Part shown: positions 1-15,000 of the stretch, piece by piece
Layout of the letters: every line of letters begins with the position of its first letter
How positions within the stretch are numbered: position 1 is the first letter of the stretch
Source of the DNA: Cheilinus undulatus
Lineage: Eukaryota; Chordata; Actinopteri; Labriformes; Labridae
Direction: 5' to 3'
Length of the DNA: 64,000 bases
NCBI RefSeq assembly: GCF_018320785.1
Contig: NC_054866.1
Location: 35,317,000 to 35,380,999 of the forward strand
Program-made: the position numbers and the translations under genes
Notes under the pieces: generated by a model
What the model was told of the DNA's origin: nothing
The model's input: the letters and a program-made list of their open reading frames with translations, nothing else
The model's database searches: none

Positions 1-59
1 TGTCTGATGATGACAGTGCTGATGAAATTGAGGACGACTTCAAGCTGAAGAGCAGTAAT
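1..59 (+). CDS. plch1: plch1 exon, end of acidic X-Y linker (partial)
   Basis: The frame reads [19 protein letters not shown] and then meets the donor gtaagg at 60. The Asp/Glu-rich stretch is the autoinhibitory X-Y linker type of sequence found in PLC enzymes. The exon starts before the window. Its last codon is complete, matching the phase-0 start of the next exon at 7166. Confidence 0.85.
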
Positions 60-3000
60 GTAAGGAGTAATGTTATAGAAAACATGCAACCAATCAACCA
101 ATCAAATGAACAGATCGTTTATGAATCCCTTTACGGGAAATCAATAAAGAACAGCTTGTTGAAACAAAGCACCATGCATGAAACGTGTAACCTGTACAAG
201 ACAGCTGCAACATGAATTAATTTTGATATGATAAATAGACTAACGAACAAACCCAACTGATAAAAAAAAAAAAATGCTTTCACTGACAGAAAAGGAGGAG
301 CATGACAGAAGGAGAAAAGCTTCTGCTCACTTAATAACCTGATTGCGGAGAGCATAAATGATTCATTTTAGCAGTTAGTTTTACAAGAAGGTTCAACATT
401 ACCATGACCTATTTGTGACAGAAAAAATCCTCTAAGAGAAAATGTCTCAGAGAAGTAAGAAAACCCTGTTTTCTGGAGGATTTACTCCTTTTTGTAGGGC
501 TTTTGCCTTGAGTCAGACAATTCAAGTATCTGTAACAAGTATTAAGCCCCTTTTATTGATTTTATAAATAATCATGGTCAATATAATAATATAATATGAC
601 TTTTTGGGAAAAAAAACCTATTTAATGTCAAAATTAAAATAGATTTCTACAAAGTAATGCCATTTAAATAAAACTACTTAATGTAAAGTAAGTGACTGCA
701 TAAATATTCACCCCCTCCAAGTCAGTATTTAGCAAATGCACCTTTGGCTGCATTCTGTGCGAATAGGTCTTACGCAGACTTGCACATCTGGACACTGTGA
801 TTTTACTCCATTCTTCTTCAACAGTTGTTGTATGCAGAGTCCCTCCCGTCTCACCTGCTGAAGCTTTTAATTCCATCAGAGGTGTCATGGTGACTTCTCT
901 CACTAATCTCCTTCTCACATGGTCACTCAGTTTGTGAAGACGGCCTGATCTAAGCAGATTTACAAATTCGCCATATCCTTTCCAACTCTTCATGATGGAT
1001 TTAACTGAACTCGGAGATGTTCAATGCCTTTAATTTTTTTGTATCCATCCCCTTGCTTATACTTTTAAATCAGCTTTCTCTACGTTTCTTGGAGTGTTCT
1101 CTTATCTTCGTCATGTAATGGTAGCCAGGAGTGCAGATTAACCAGTGACAAGACCCTTCAGACACAGGTGTCTTTATACTGCAATCAGTTGAGAAACATT
1201 CACTGCACTCAGGAGCTCTACATTTCACTCACTATGAGACTACTAGCACTGAACTGGACTGAACCTCTGTTGAATTTGGTCAGTCACTTTAAAGAGGAGT
1301 TAATATATGCAGTAACTTTACATATTATTATTTTGTTGACATTAAAGAGGTATTTTTGTATTTTTTTGTTAAAAAACCAAATTATATTGACCATGACTGA
1401 TTTAAAAAAAATAAAATAAAAGGGTAAAACATGCACTGTATCTGAGTCAGTAAGTGTGTGGAGAGAAGGTGGGATGATATTCACCAAAAAAACTTCAGGA
1501 CCAGGAGTCGAACCTACAAACATTGCTACAAGGATTGCAGCCTCTGCACACAAACCTCTTGCCTTACTGACTGAAGTGTAGAGTCACTTGAGGAAGATTT
1601 TCTGGATACAAAGGTATCAGTGTTCCTGTAGACATCTTCTAACAGATACAATCAATTCTCTCGACAGTGTGTCTTTTACTGAGATTGGGTATGAAACCAA
1701 AAAATGACAGGACGCTCTCAATAAAAGATTGATTTATAAAAGGACTGACAGAAAACACACTTTGTTTCTGTAGACTCTGATAAGCTTTTGTCCCCATTTC
1801 AAAATTGTCACAAATATAAATGAAGCTACTACCTTAAAATAGACAATTTTAGTCCATGCATCCATCATCTACACTGCAATGAAAAACACCACACACTCAA
1901 AGCTTATACACTGAGCCTGATGGGTTATTTTTCTAATTGTGAAAATTCACAGTACCAGGCAAAATGGTCTCAGACTGAAAAGAAAAACGCAGTGAAGTTT
2001 ATACTTTCTTTTTCAGTCCTTGAAAAAGAAAAAGAGGACACTAGGTTCATCCACTCCCAACAAAGACTTTTATACGGGTCTTGGCACAAGTTTGTATGTC
2101 ACAGAGCAAATCCTGGTAGGAGAGACACGAGACTTGTCAGTTCAGTTCAGAATTATGCGGTTCAAATTACACGGGCATAGATTGGTGTTTTAAGTAAAGT
2201 GTTAAGAAAGTAAAGTGTTACTACAAAAGAAAAAGAGTACTCAAACACCAGTTTTGGGTTGCATGATTTTTTAAAGTGACCTGTTAAGTCACCGCATCAC
2301 ATGATGAGAAAAGTAATGCATTAAGTACATTTGTGTGCCAAACATTTAACTCTTTAACTATTTTCTCCACATATCTGTTGAAAAAATGGCACACAGTCGA
2401 CTGTTCATCTGTGTTTTAATGTGTGGCCTCTACAGTCATTCTACAGCCACAGTGATGGAAAAACTATCTGTAACTCACCATTCTAATCACTGAATAGCAT
2501 CAAGATAACATTTACAGCTGTGTGGCACGTGCTGAATCAGCTGTGTTTACCCTCTGTCAGCATGCAAATACATAGGCAGGAGAGAAACAGAAACAGTGCA
2601 CATGCTTCAAGGTTTTTATTGTTTTTGTTCCTTTTTTCAATCAAATTTTTATTTTTGATGCTGAAAGGTAAAGAGAAACAGGACAGGTTTTTTTTTTATT
2701 CTGTAACACATTGCTTTTATGAAAAAGTATCTTAAAATAGATTATTTGAGATGCAAAGCTAATGTTACTTAACTTGATCTGAGTACTCTAACAAGATATT
2801 TTGTAACATCATAACCCCAACACTACCAAACTGCTCATTACCAGTGTTGGGGTAGGTACTCAAAAAAGTAATCCATTGCAGAGTTACATTACTTCATTAC
2901 TCACAGCTAAAAGTAACTTGCTCTACTAGTGACATTGCTTTTGCATTACTTCTGGTCTCCTGGAGTTTCTGGAAATTAAAAATTACATTGCTAAACCTTA

Positions 3001-6000
3001 CATATTCCCACATCAGTGTTATATAATGTAATGGCACTGTTTCATGCAGTTATAGGCTTACATGAGCGATGTCGACATAAAAAGTTACATGACAGGACTT
3101 GGTGCATGTGTGCTCGAGAATTAGTCAGCATTTGAGTATGTCCGTCATATGTTATTCTTAGTCATCTCATGTTGATAACGTCAACAAAAGATGATCGCTG
3201 CCTCCTGATAATTTCGCATGACACTACAATTAGCACAAATCCTTATTCTAATGGTGAGCCGCTGCATCTGAAGCCTGAAAAGCATGCATTGTTGGCCAGT
3301 TCAGTTTGATGAGTACACTCCCATCTCACACTCAAAGATTAAGGTCTCGTCTAGGCAGCGTCACAGCTTGATTTTCATTTGCATGCTTCAGAAGTTCACA
3401 AGTCAGGTCATTCAGGCTGGCTACTCTGTCTCCTGTGCACCTGATGCATGCATCTCATATGCAGAAAATGTAGATGCTAGATTTAGAACATGAAATCAAA
3501 CAGGTGGCCCTCCATAGCGCTCACTATCCTTCTGGTAGTCCTCAGGCTCAAAAAGGCTGATGATCCCTGATCAAGAGAATAGAAGGCTCGCCTGTTTTTT
3601 TTTGCCAGCCACATGCTTCTCCAAAACAGACAGTAAAATGTTACATAGAGAGCCATGTTTACCTTATTTTAACGATTATGTATCTGGTAATGTCCACATC
3701 AGTGGAATATTTTTTTGCAATTTGTTTCCTGACAACCGTGATGAATGCCACAAGCCAAAATGGGCAAGCCTATCAAAATTGTTCTCTAAACCTCAACTTT
3801 TGCTAGAGGTCTCCATTGGTAGAATATGCCTCAGGAAGATGAACAAGTATGACTATACTTTTGGTTGGTAGTTTCCAAAGTAAAATCCCAGTTTAGCATT
3901 TTTGAGGAGTAACTCACCTTGTTTACAAAGAATGCTTTAATCCTGAATTCTTCCAAGCTCAGTTGTGCTATAGAATGAATCAGGTTGCAGGGAGATGCTA
4001 TGAAAGTAAAAAGGTAAAAAATGTAAATTTTGCAAATATTCTATACAAGCTGCCATCATAGTAAATCAGTTAGGTGTGATAAAGAGCTTACAAGTGACTC
4101 AAGTAGATCTTTTTTCCCTCAGATCAGTTCAAAATATGGGAAACATGCAAGTTAGTCAGCAGAGACATGGCCCTTCTTCTCCACATATAGAATGAAACTT
4201 GATTGGTTATGATTATTCCAAGGGTTCTCCCAGAGACAATATTTTGCTAGAGCTAAAAAATATTTCAGGAAAATGGTGGTCTCAGACTGGCAGGAATTCA
4301 CATTGGAGAATCAAATCTCTTACTTTGCATACAGACACACCATGCAGAGGTTGTATAATGGGCTCTTAATGACATTGTTGTGCCCAGAGTAATGATGCCA
4401 CTAATTTAAGGGTAATGTTGCTGCTTGTAAACTTTTACTGATCATCGTGGCAGGACTGTTTAGGAACAATCAATGCTTAATGGTGCAGATATAAATATGA
4501 CATCAATCCCAATCTCTGCTGAACTTTCTTCGTGACATCTTTAAAGTCATTTTTAATCCTGTTTATTTATATGCCAGGGTCCTTCTCGCCACATTTGAAG
4601 CAGGGAGACACTGCGTTATTTTCCAGATGGTTCAGTTGTGTAACCGAATATGGCATTATTCTCTCACATCTAGCTGGAGGCAGGGAGCCGCAGATGCCAC
4701 TTTGGATGATCATTTCTGTTTTAAAACGGGTGGTGGCAGGTTTCCACTGATGAGAGGTTTTGTTTTGAGCTCATTAAAGCAGTGGGCTTTCACAGCAGTC
4801 AACACTGACTATGCTTTGATAGTGTGATGTAAGTCTTAGTATGTAAAGTCAAATACATATCCATATTTTCCCTTTCCTCATTTAGTAAGAAATACACTTT
4901 AAAGTATGATGATTTCATTAGCTGGTTTAAAATATATACCTTTGAGAATGAAACGTCTATGTTATAAAAAATATTATAGGCTAGTTATTGTAAGTTAATG
5001 TGGGGCAGCTGGGGCTAAATAGAGCTGATTGTCCAGAAGGTTGGGGGTTTGATCCCCTACCTCTGTAGTCGCAAGACACTGAACCCCAAATGTCTCCAGC
5101 TAAATAGCCGTATGATTGGATGCACTCTTAAAACTCAAATCTAAAAATGTGTCAAATCTTAAGTCAAAGATATGTCATTACTAAAAGTTTGGATGGTTTC
5201 ACATTAGCAACCCAGATCTGAATGAACTTGACCCCAGAGTCCACTTCATTTGATTAGAGTGAACACAAGGGTACTGTACTCAGGCACAATACCCAAATCT
5301 GAAAAACAAAAAATAATACTTCAGTTGTTAGCAGTGAGTAATGTCTGCCTATGTAGTGTACCAACTTTTCTTGTTGAGTGTCTTGAAATAAGATGGACTT
5401 CATAAATTTTAAAAGTAAATTTAGTTTCAAGACACTCAACACATACATTTGGCTTGTCCCAAGGTCAGTTTTGTTTATTTACTTAAAATACAGGCCACAT
5501 TTGTCTTTCAATATCCTGAAATGGGATGTTTATCTGAAAGTGTTTGGTTAATATGACTTCAAAGAAGTGTATTGAGATATTTTTGATTTTGAAATGACAC
5601 CTGAATGTGGATTTTTCCAGCATCAGTAAGATGGTTCTAATGGCCAGTTTGGCACTTACCATGACAATGGCCGCCATATTTACCTCCGCCAAAGAGGTTA
5701 TGTGATCGGCAGGGTTTGTTAGTTAGTTAGTTAGTCAGTTTGTCCATAACTCAAAAAGTTATGGACGGATTTTGATGAAATGTTCAGGAAATGTCAGAAA
5801 TGGCATAAGGAAGAAACTGATTAGATTTTGGGAGTGATCCGGATCACCGTCTGGATCCTGGAATTTTTTAAAAGATTCTGTACAATTGGGAGATAGGGCT
5901 TATGGCGGAGGTCTGCGCTCTCCTAGTGCTTTTCTAGTTTATTTATTCATTCATTTGGATCCGAATTAGCCAACACCAAACTAGCAACTCTTCTTCCTGA

Positions 6001-9000
6001 GGTCCACACATACAAACACAGAAAATCAGCACAAATTAGAGTATTAAGATTCAAAGACAAAAAGGAGAAAGATAATAATAAGAGTCATGATTAAAACAAC
6101 AGTAGTGACAACAGTTAAAAATAGAAACCAGTCAGGCTAAGATGAACCCACAGACAATCATAATCTCTCATGTGCCCATAGAAAAACTCAACAAAAATAG
6201 AGTTTGAAACACATCTGAAAAGTATTGTTTCCTCTTAAAGCAATGACTACAGTGACTCGTGATGATCTCAGTGGACACAAATGTGTTTAAGCCAATATGA
6301 ATTTAATTTTCTTGAAAGAGAAAATTGTTCTTTAGCTGGATGCATTAATCTATAAGCAGACAAACCTTCTACTGAATGTCACCAGAGAAAGAAAACACAG
6401 TGAGGAGCAAAGAGCAGATTTATGCTCCTCTGTTACTTAAGGGGACAATACATTGGCTTCTTAAATCCTGATATTAAATATTTGATTTGTTGAGAGCACT
6501 GACTGACAGCAGACACTAATCCTCATAACGTTAAGTAACATCAACTAGTTAATTTTAGCTGATTAGCAGCACTCACCTATGCTTTTATGATAAAGAATTT
6601 CTTGTTCTTTATTTCCTAAATGCAGCATTATTTTTTTAAGCTAAAATGGGCAGTGCTAACCATGGTGCTAACTTAGTAGTCAGTGGCGGAAATCAAGTGA
6701 CAGACAAATGTTTCCACAACTTACCAGGTGATCTGACCCCCTCACTCACTTTTCTGCCGTACAAGCTCCTTTTTATTCCTGCGCCGGTAGAACAGGCACA
6801 TTATGTTGTATAGCTTGGGGAAGCTAATTCATGTGATTCGCACCATCCAAGATGAACTTGCATCTACTCGCATCTTTTCATTAACTCTCATGTAATTAAT
6901 TTGCATGAATGATATTACTCATGTCTGTTGTGAACACAACAGTGGGTTTTAGATGTTTTCCATGTATCTCTTAAACTCTCTTCTACATTAATGGGCAAAT
7001 ATTGAACCATTGTACCCAGCTGGGGAGGAAGGTGTCAAAACTGCAGCATCATTTATTTCCCCAGCCTCTCCATCTCTTACCCAATATGCCGTTGAAGCCT
7101 TTATTTAAACTGCCTCCTTGCGTCTCTTCCTCCCTCACTTTCTAAATGACTCTTCTCTCATACAGGGCAACGGTAATCCCCAGGTGGAGTCTCACATCAG
7201 AAAGAAACTTGACTCCCTGCTGAAGGAGTCTCGGATCGGAGACAAAGAAGACACGGATAGTTTCAGCATCCGGGCTCTGCTCCGGGCGACGCACCAGGGC
7301 CTTCAAAAGAACCTGCGGCAGGTAGCGTCTTGAGGGAGTGTGTAGAGAGCTGTTCAGGGAGCTGAGTAATACTCTCAACAGATGGAGATAAAAGGGGGGA
7401 ATAAAAGTAGGCCATGGTATTAGTCACAGAAGGAAAAGGAGGACATAGAGGAGTCGACTACACTGCAGCACCGGCAGGTGAATCACCCCCACATTAATGC
7501 ACAGTCAACCAACACCTCCTCAGGCAACTCTGAGGGGACTGTAACATTCCCAGCAAGGTGTTGTTTCATGGAAAGCATGTCAAAACAGACAGAAAGAGAT
7601 AAGAAACAAAAGTCTGCAGTGTTACTTAATATTTTATTCCCCTGCATTCCTCTCGTGCTATTAATAGAAGCTTCACTTTCCTGACAGGCTATTTAATGGA
7701 GTGGGCGTTTTTCAACAGGGTTTCCCGTTCCCTTTTTTTGTTCTCCAGCTTTTTCTGATCTCTCTGACTTCTTTCTGTAATTTGCCTTTTTCAATTTCCT
7801 CTTTTTTTTGTAAAACACAGCCTCTCTCTTTTAAGCTGTGATGTGCTTTACAGGCTAGCGTTTGCTGCAGCCCTCCTGGCTACTGAGCTGTAGGGTTTAA
7901 GTGTCTTGCTGGTTACTAATGTGGTTATAAAATACACGCCACACATATAAATGAACATAAACACTTTTATAAAGAATCTCTGAAGGTTTTGTCCTTGCTT
8001 CTAGAGCTCCAAAGGAGTTTTGAAGAAATCCCAGAGCAGATCCTTCATCACAACGCTCAAACAGAAGGTGAGTAGCATAGGAAGAACAACTTTATACCAC
8101 ATGAACTTATGGAGATAAACTCAAAGAGGTTCACCACAAGAAATGTAAGAAAATGTCTGTCCTTTTTACCTGACACTTTGACTGATCTGTTTGGGCTTTG
8201 ATAACTACAAACTCAGCCTAAAGAGAAAATAGATGACTCACACTGAATAGAAAAATCATTAACTTTGTCAGCTGAAATGGAGCGTATTCTCTCATCATGC
8301 TCTTAGATGAATTGCAACTGCGGGAGCAAACACAAGCTAATGGTGCTGGAAACATAAAAATCAGCAACTGTCAACACTGGCATCCAAGTAATGCCCCTTT
8401 ACTTTGTCTAGTGATGTAAAACCACAATCAAATAGTTAGAGCTGTTATTTTTTAGGCCAATAAGTGAGAAATGACCTCCAGAACTCAGGGGCTGTTTTAA
8501 TAGTTTTAAGGCCCCAGGCAAAGAGGAATATGAGGTCTTTTTGCATAAAGCAGTCATAGCTAGAGAAGAGAAGTACTTTGAGGTATCCCTTTTCAATAAA
8601 CAACACCCCAAAACTACATAACTAAAGAATATTATCAAATGTACACGGGCAGTACTTGATCATCACCTCTAGTGTGTTAGCTATTTTGTTGTGTGGTAGC
8701 AAAGTATCGACAGAAATTTTTTACCATGTTTTAAGCCATTTGAATAACCTTTTTCCTGCCCATTATGGCCACTTCAAATACATTTTTCCCACTTCCGTTT
8801 TTCATCTTTAAACCCATTTTAAAATCTTTAAATCATTTTCAAAAATTTTGCCATTTTAAAATTGGTTTTATAATTTGTTATCTCATTTTTGCTGCTTTTA
8901 ATCTGATTTCACAGGCTTTTTTGACATTTCATGCCATTTTGCCACTTTTTAAACTCTCTTTGTCCCTTTTTCTGCCCATTTTGCACTTTGAGCCCACTTT

Positions 9001-12000
9001 TCACTTGCAGTTGCTTTTGCTAACTGTTAACCACGTTTTACTAAATTTTATGACCGTTTTTGGCATTTAAACTGAATTAAGCTATTTGTTACAACCATAT
9101 TTGTCACTTTTTAACCATTTTTGCCACTTTTTGATCCTTTTTATAGCATTTTCTGTCCATTTTTGCTGTTTTTACCCATTTTTACTGCTTTTGAATCCAT
9201 GAATTTTAAAATGCACTGGTTTACAAAAAACCTGAAAAAATAGTAAAGCAAATTAATATTTCTTGATTAATATGTCAAATTATAGTTATTTACTTGCATT
9301 CCTGAACAGAAAAACGAGTTTTAGTGGTTGAATGTTATGCTTGATTCATATCTGACTTCTCAGAGAAGCCCAGTGAGCCGGCTCAAATTTGGGTGAATTC
9401 AGTTTGAAATCCTTCATTCCTGTTCAAAATGGTAAAACGTGGAGAGCTCACTGAAAATGAAAGAGTCCGCATTAAAGCGCTTCATGATGCTGGATGGTCT
9501 TTGAGGCAAATATGACAGGTGGTCTAATAAATTTGTTAAGCACTGTATGTATATTTGTATATATATATATATCTTCTTTAAGAGTGGTTATTATTCAGGT
9601 AAAATAACTAAACTTTGGTTACCAGAGCTCATCATGGCCCGTGATTTACCATGGGTTCCCAGTTAAGCTGGACCCCAGAAAGCTCACCTCTTCTGCCCAC
9701 CTTATGGACAGCCTTGCAACTGGTTCATAAATACACCTAAAAAAGCACTGCACTTCAGTTCAACTACACTTCAAAATCAAAGTCTCCTAGTATCAGTCAA
9801 ACACTGAAATTCCTTACAGGAGTAGTTGAAAACTGAAATATTCCACATCTCAATAGTGAGTCAAACAAGTCAGATCTCTAAAAGAGCTTATATCCCAAAC
9901 TTTGACTGAGGCTGAACAGACATAATAGGCTCTTTAAGTTGGGAGGGTTGCTCTTTAATGTGTGATGGTACGTATTATGCTTACACAGCGATTCAAATCC
10001 AGATGAGGGAATCCCAGAACTACTCTTTATGCAGTTTGAACCATTGAACTGTTTTCTGTATGCACTAAGGTGTGCCCATACAAAGCAATCAGGATGCTCA
10101 TATGCACATGCCCAAACAGTTATAAATCCATGTTAAAACATTTAATAAATGCACAAATGTTTATTTTTCAACATAAAGAACGGACAGTACATAACGACTT
10201 GTAGTCTTATTGCTAGTCTGTCCTCTATCTTATAAATGCAAGGATCCTCTCTTAATGCATTTCCCAATATTGTGAATTATTTATTCTCTCTCCACCTGAA
10301 TTACTCTCAGGGTAATGCAGCTTTTAAGTTCTGCTGAAAATCTAAATGTTGCAAAAGCGCACCAGAAGCATCAACTTTTCCGTAGGGGTACAATTAAACC
10401 GTCCACTGAGTGTGTTATTTAAACATATCTTGTCTGTGTCATGTGCCACTTTTCCAATTAGCATCACTTTAGGAGGCAGAAAAGACGCTTCCTCCCTGCT
10501 CTCTATAGATAAATCTTTCATGAAGTGACACATTGAAAATGCATTGAAAAGGAGCCTTTGTAGTTTCCTTTAGCTTGTGGTGGGTCGCAGAATCATAATT
10601 AAGACTGCAACGCTTATCTTCTAATTGTATAGGGAGATCAGTGAATGTATGCATTATGAATATCGCTAAATTACACATGCTGATCTTGATTTTGGTATGA
10701 GTTTGTCCTTCGGAGAGCTGCTAATGGTTTTAGCTGTTCTTGTGACAGGATTATATATAAGTCTGGGCATCAGTGTTGCATGTATATGGTCGTTTCAGGT
10801 TCCAACATTATCTCCCTCTTTCAATTTCTTCCTCTATCCACAAGCTCCTTTTTAACTCCCTCTAACCTCCTCTCGGTTTACCCACTCACATCTTTTCTAC
10901 TTTCTTTTATGCATCCCTTTTGCATATTGTGCAACCTCCCACATGTGTGTTGTGTGTGCCTGTGTGTATAGTATATGCCTGTATGCATGGGTGCATTTAA
11001 TCTGTTGGCAAGCAGTCTAAAGCCTGTAATTACTGTGACCCTCATCCCCTTTGTAACTCCACTTTAGCACCGATAAAGATGTTGGGGGGAAAAAAGCAAC
11101 ACTAAATATAATTACATATGTGACAGCTAGAACACCCACCAACATGCACAAACACAGACACAAACAGCTTCTATGATAACAGCACTGTTTCTAAGCCACA
11201 CAGAAACACCTACAGTTTGCTTCAGAGACATCATGAACAACCCCTGCCCTCTAAAGATCTCATACACTGTGAGTCTGTGTAGGTGGCATCATGTATGATG
11301 TGTATTTATAACCAAAGACAAAAACATAGGCCACATACTCTTCTGCTTTACCACCAGTATCAAATCTTTGTTGTGGTGTAACTTGTGCTTTTCTTTCATT
11401 TCTTTGTTTTCCCAGAGGCACTCCAAATCCAGGCTGACATGCCAAAGCGTTGAGAAGGAAGAGGACAGTCAGGAGAAGTCAGGAAGGGAGGCCGGAGGAC
11501 AGTTTAACAGGTGACCTTTTACCCCCTGTATCACAACACTGACTGACCGAGGGGCTTGATAGGGTTTGACCAAAAGAGTATGAAGCAGGCCAATAGAGGA
11601 GAAAGAAGACAAAACCCTCAAGTTGGTAAACAAAGGCTGCCAGTGGAACGATTAGCTCAGATGTAACTTAAAGACACGGTATGTAAGATTCCACCACCAA
11701 GGGACTATTGACCAAAACATTAACACAGTGTGATGAGTACAGACAGTGCTGCTGTTCTGCATTGAGGACTCTACATAAAAACAGCACTCAGTATGGTATA
11801 TTTACTCGACTAAAATTAGATGTGACATAGGAATTGTCATTTTTTAGAATTAATATAGACATTTCAGATATTTCACTCTAAACCAAGTTTGACATAACCT
11901 GACACGCCACATGAATGCGTTTCACACATCCATCTGGTAAACCTTCCACAGACAGCGTTTGGGAAAGGGCAGAGCCTTTGAAAAAAACTTGGAGGGTGAT

Positions 12001-15000
12001 TGGTGAAACATTCTGTCTGTCACATCTTCACAGGCAAATCAGAGCAACAAAACACGTGACATCGTAGCCCCAAACCAAGGTGCGCCTCTACCAAGTAAAC
12101 TCCATAGAGAACTGCATAAACGCGAACCATGGTGACTGTAGACATGTCAATACACAACTTTTGTCATTTTTGAAAAGAACACAACTCAATGCTGTTCTTT
12201 GTTCTTCTTTTTACGAAGAAATGCCGTTAAGTTCTGATAAAATTGAAGCTTTAGCAGCATCCATGCTAATCTCTTTTGCCATAATTGCACCTGCCACTGC
12301 TCGCTGCTTGCACATGTCACGGCTCCGCCGCGCCCAAAAGTACTGCACCTCAGGCTTATTTCAAGTGGACTGATGTTGTTTTTGATGTTAGAGACATTGG
12401 CACCATGAGTGGAGTAATCCACTGAGTTAGAGTTCCTGCCTGTGACCTTAGGTGTTCTTAAAGGATGCATAGAGTGTATTCTTTATCAGTGTGCATTGCC
12501 TTGCTTTGAGGTTGACTTACTGCTTTGTTCTTGCCACACACCCTCCTTGCCTCAGAACTTAAAGGAAACTTTTAATTAAATACTTTTGACTTGTACTTGA
12601 GTAGCTTTATAGACCAGTACTTTCACTTTTATTTTGTATATTTTGAGCAGGGTAACTGTATTTTGACTTGAGTACAGAAGTTGTGTTCTCTAGTATAACA
12701 TAGAACTGAGCAGTAAAGATACACCTAGACAACTGACCCAGTGGAATCAATACCTGATCTAGTCATTCGAGTCAGGCTTGCGTTGGTGCCGTCCTAGACG
12801 GGATCCAAATGTAGTGGACAGAAAAAAGAGCTAGTTGCTCATGGTGGAGTGTAAATCAAAAGAAAGATATATACATGTCAAGTACTTTGTGTTTATTCTC
12901 ACTGCAGACTACTTCACTAAATGTTTCTTTCCCAATATCTGTCACTTGAGCTTTTTATTTGAGTTTATTTGAACTGCATAAAAATACACCTCTGTGTCCA
13001 TTTATTGCCAGCCTCCTCCGCTGTGGTTGATATCATGGAGTCATGGGCAACTATTGCATTAGATTAACATAATAACCAAATGACATCTCATAACAAATAG
13101 AAATAAATCCCGCTGCAAATCAGAATTCAATACTCTTTTCCCCATTCATACTTTTATTATGAACTTGATCTGATTCACCAATGAAGAAGAACAAAATCTA
13201 ATTGAATCCATTTTCCTCAGCTGCATGAATATACCCCTGTTGTCTTTCACACATTCATTGTCCACCTTTGCTTCATTTCTGCTCTTTCTTTGTGTGAGAG
13301 CACTGGGCAAGACATTTGGAAATTCAGCTGTTTTCCTCCTTCAGTCGCTCCCTGTGCATTAGACCTTTGTCTGCTTTTGTCCTCATTTCTGGTTTTATAT
13401 TCATGAATGCATGTCCTCAGGAAGTGTCACAGTGCAGATTCCTATGGGCAGGCAGATCTTAGTGACTGTGTGCAAAAATGCATGCATGGCTTTGTAACTC
13501 TTCATAGCTGCACATGCTCATGTTTATGTTGAGCTCTTCCTGTGGTTTCCCTCACTGATGGGCATCCCTCTTTTGGTGTTATTTAACACTGTAAATTTTT
13601 AAAAGATAGATTGTGAGATTTTTCTTCATTCTCTACACGTCTTATATATCCTTAAAAAAATCTCACCCACTCTCCTCTGCTTATCTCTTTTGCTTTTGTT
13701 GTCTGGCTTTTATTTTAGGGGTGGACGAAAGAGAAAGACAATGAAGCTGAGTCGAGATCTGTCAAATCTAGTGGTGTTCACCAACTCTGTTGCCTCACAG
13801 GAGTGTCTGAATGAAGGTAATACACAAAAGCTCACACGCCCTGATCCAAATAGTCACATCGCTACCTTTGTGACATTTTTTATCCCTAACCTTACGTTTG
13901 TCTTCAGGTACTCCAGGTGATGTTTTGTCATTCAGTGAGACCAGAGCACAATCCCTGGTCAATCACAAAACAGAACAGTTCCTGGCTTTTAACCAGAGGC
14001 AACTGTCACGGATTTATCCCTCAGCCTATCGCATCGACTCGTCCAATTTCAACCCCCAGTTCTATTGGAACGTGGGCTGTCAGCTGGGTAAGGCGGCTGT
14101 CTGTCACTCTGAGCCTTTGACATGCATGGAGATTGTCCATTAATGAAAACACCAGGTGCCTTGCCTTTAGCCAGATAACTGCCACTGCAAATTAATGACA
14201 GAGTGTTCCACATGTGTGCAAATAAATGCAGCAATTTCTGCACAGTTCATTCATGCATAACGCTTCATGTAGTTTGCTTGTGGTAATGTGTGCAGAGGCA
14301 AGATTGTATATTGTATAAAAATTGGCTGGAAATAGTAAGGATCACTGACACAATAATGTTTAAATAAGTTAAATAATTGAAAAAGAGCAAGGCTTTATCT
14401 AACGTAGAAAATAACTGCCAGATAACCCAAGATCCCCCAAACTCCGGCCTCTGCTTTCATGTAATGTGCCGTATTGTTTTCTGAAATTACTGTTAGAAGA
14501 AAGTTTTAAATACCCCACAGAATAGTAACTAAAGGAAAAAGAAGCATACACAACAAATGCCAATTTCTGCACTTGTTTTCTTTGAAGCAGCTCAATAATT
14601 TACTCCCTCTGATCTATTTACTTGCTGCCTTGTTCATCTTTTTCCTAATGAAGGTTTCAAGGTAGCACAGGCGCATGGGCTTAATGAATAAATGAATGAC
14701 TAGATTAAAGGGGATATTTTCTGAATGAAAAATCAATGAGAAATACAGACACAAAGATGCCACTCTAAATTGCTTTGGGGTTTTCAATTTTTTTTGTCAA
14801 AGACTATTAATCATTCCTTATGATGCCACACAGTTTGTAGCTGTTGGGAAAGGTTTGGAGAGGTGCTAGAATATCTGATCTGTACTGTTCTACTTTTTGC
14901 ACCCTTCTGCTGGAGTACTATCTGACCCTTAAGAGTAGAGCTAGACCCACTGCAGTCCATTAACTGATCAAAAGTATCTCTGCTTTCTGTGTGACAGGGA

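Larger units (their letters stand above)
60..7165 (+). other. plch1 intron of 7.1 kb
   Basis: No exon is seen. It holds a deleted Tc1 copy (541-1430), a tRNA-like stretch (about 1497-1580), hAT-type terminal sequences around 2812-3000, a tRNA-like SINE piece (about 4990-5115) and a teleost interspersed repeat (about 5688-5940). I recognise nothing in about 1600-2800, 3150-4980 and 5950-7165 beyond AT-rich intron sequence. Confidence 0.7.
8068..11415 (+). other. plch1 intron
   Basis: Holds the TTTTTGCCACTTTTT-type array (about 8690-9190) and a Tc1 fragment (9193-9545). The remaining stretches, including 9550-11415, show short open frames on both strands with no recognisable product, and some CT-rich and TG-rich simple sequence near 10800-10980. 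Confidence 0.6.

Noticed and set aside
8765-9070. 101-codon hydrophobic frame resembling a membrane protein
   Set aside because: It is the translation of a ttttgccacttttt array; hydrophobicity is a by-product of T-rich sequence.
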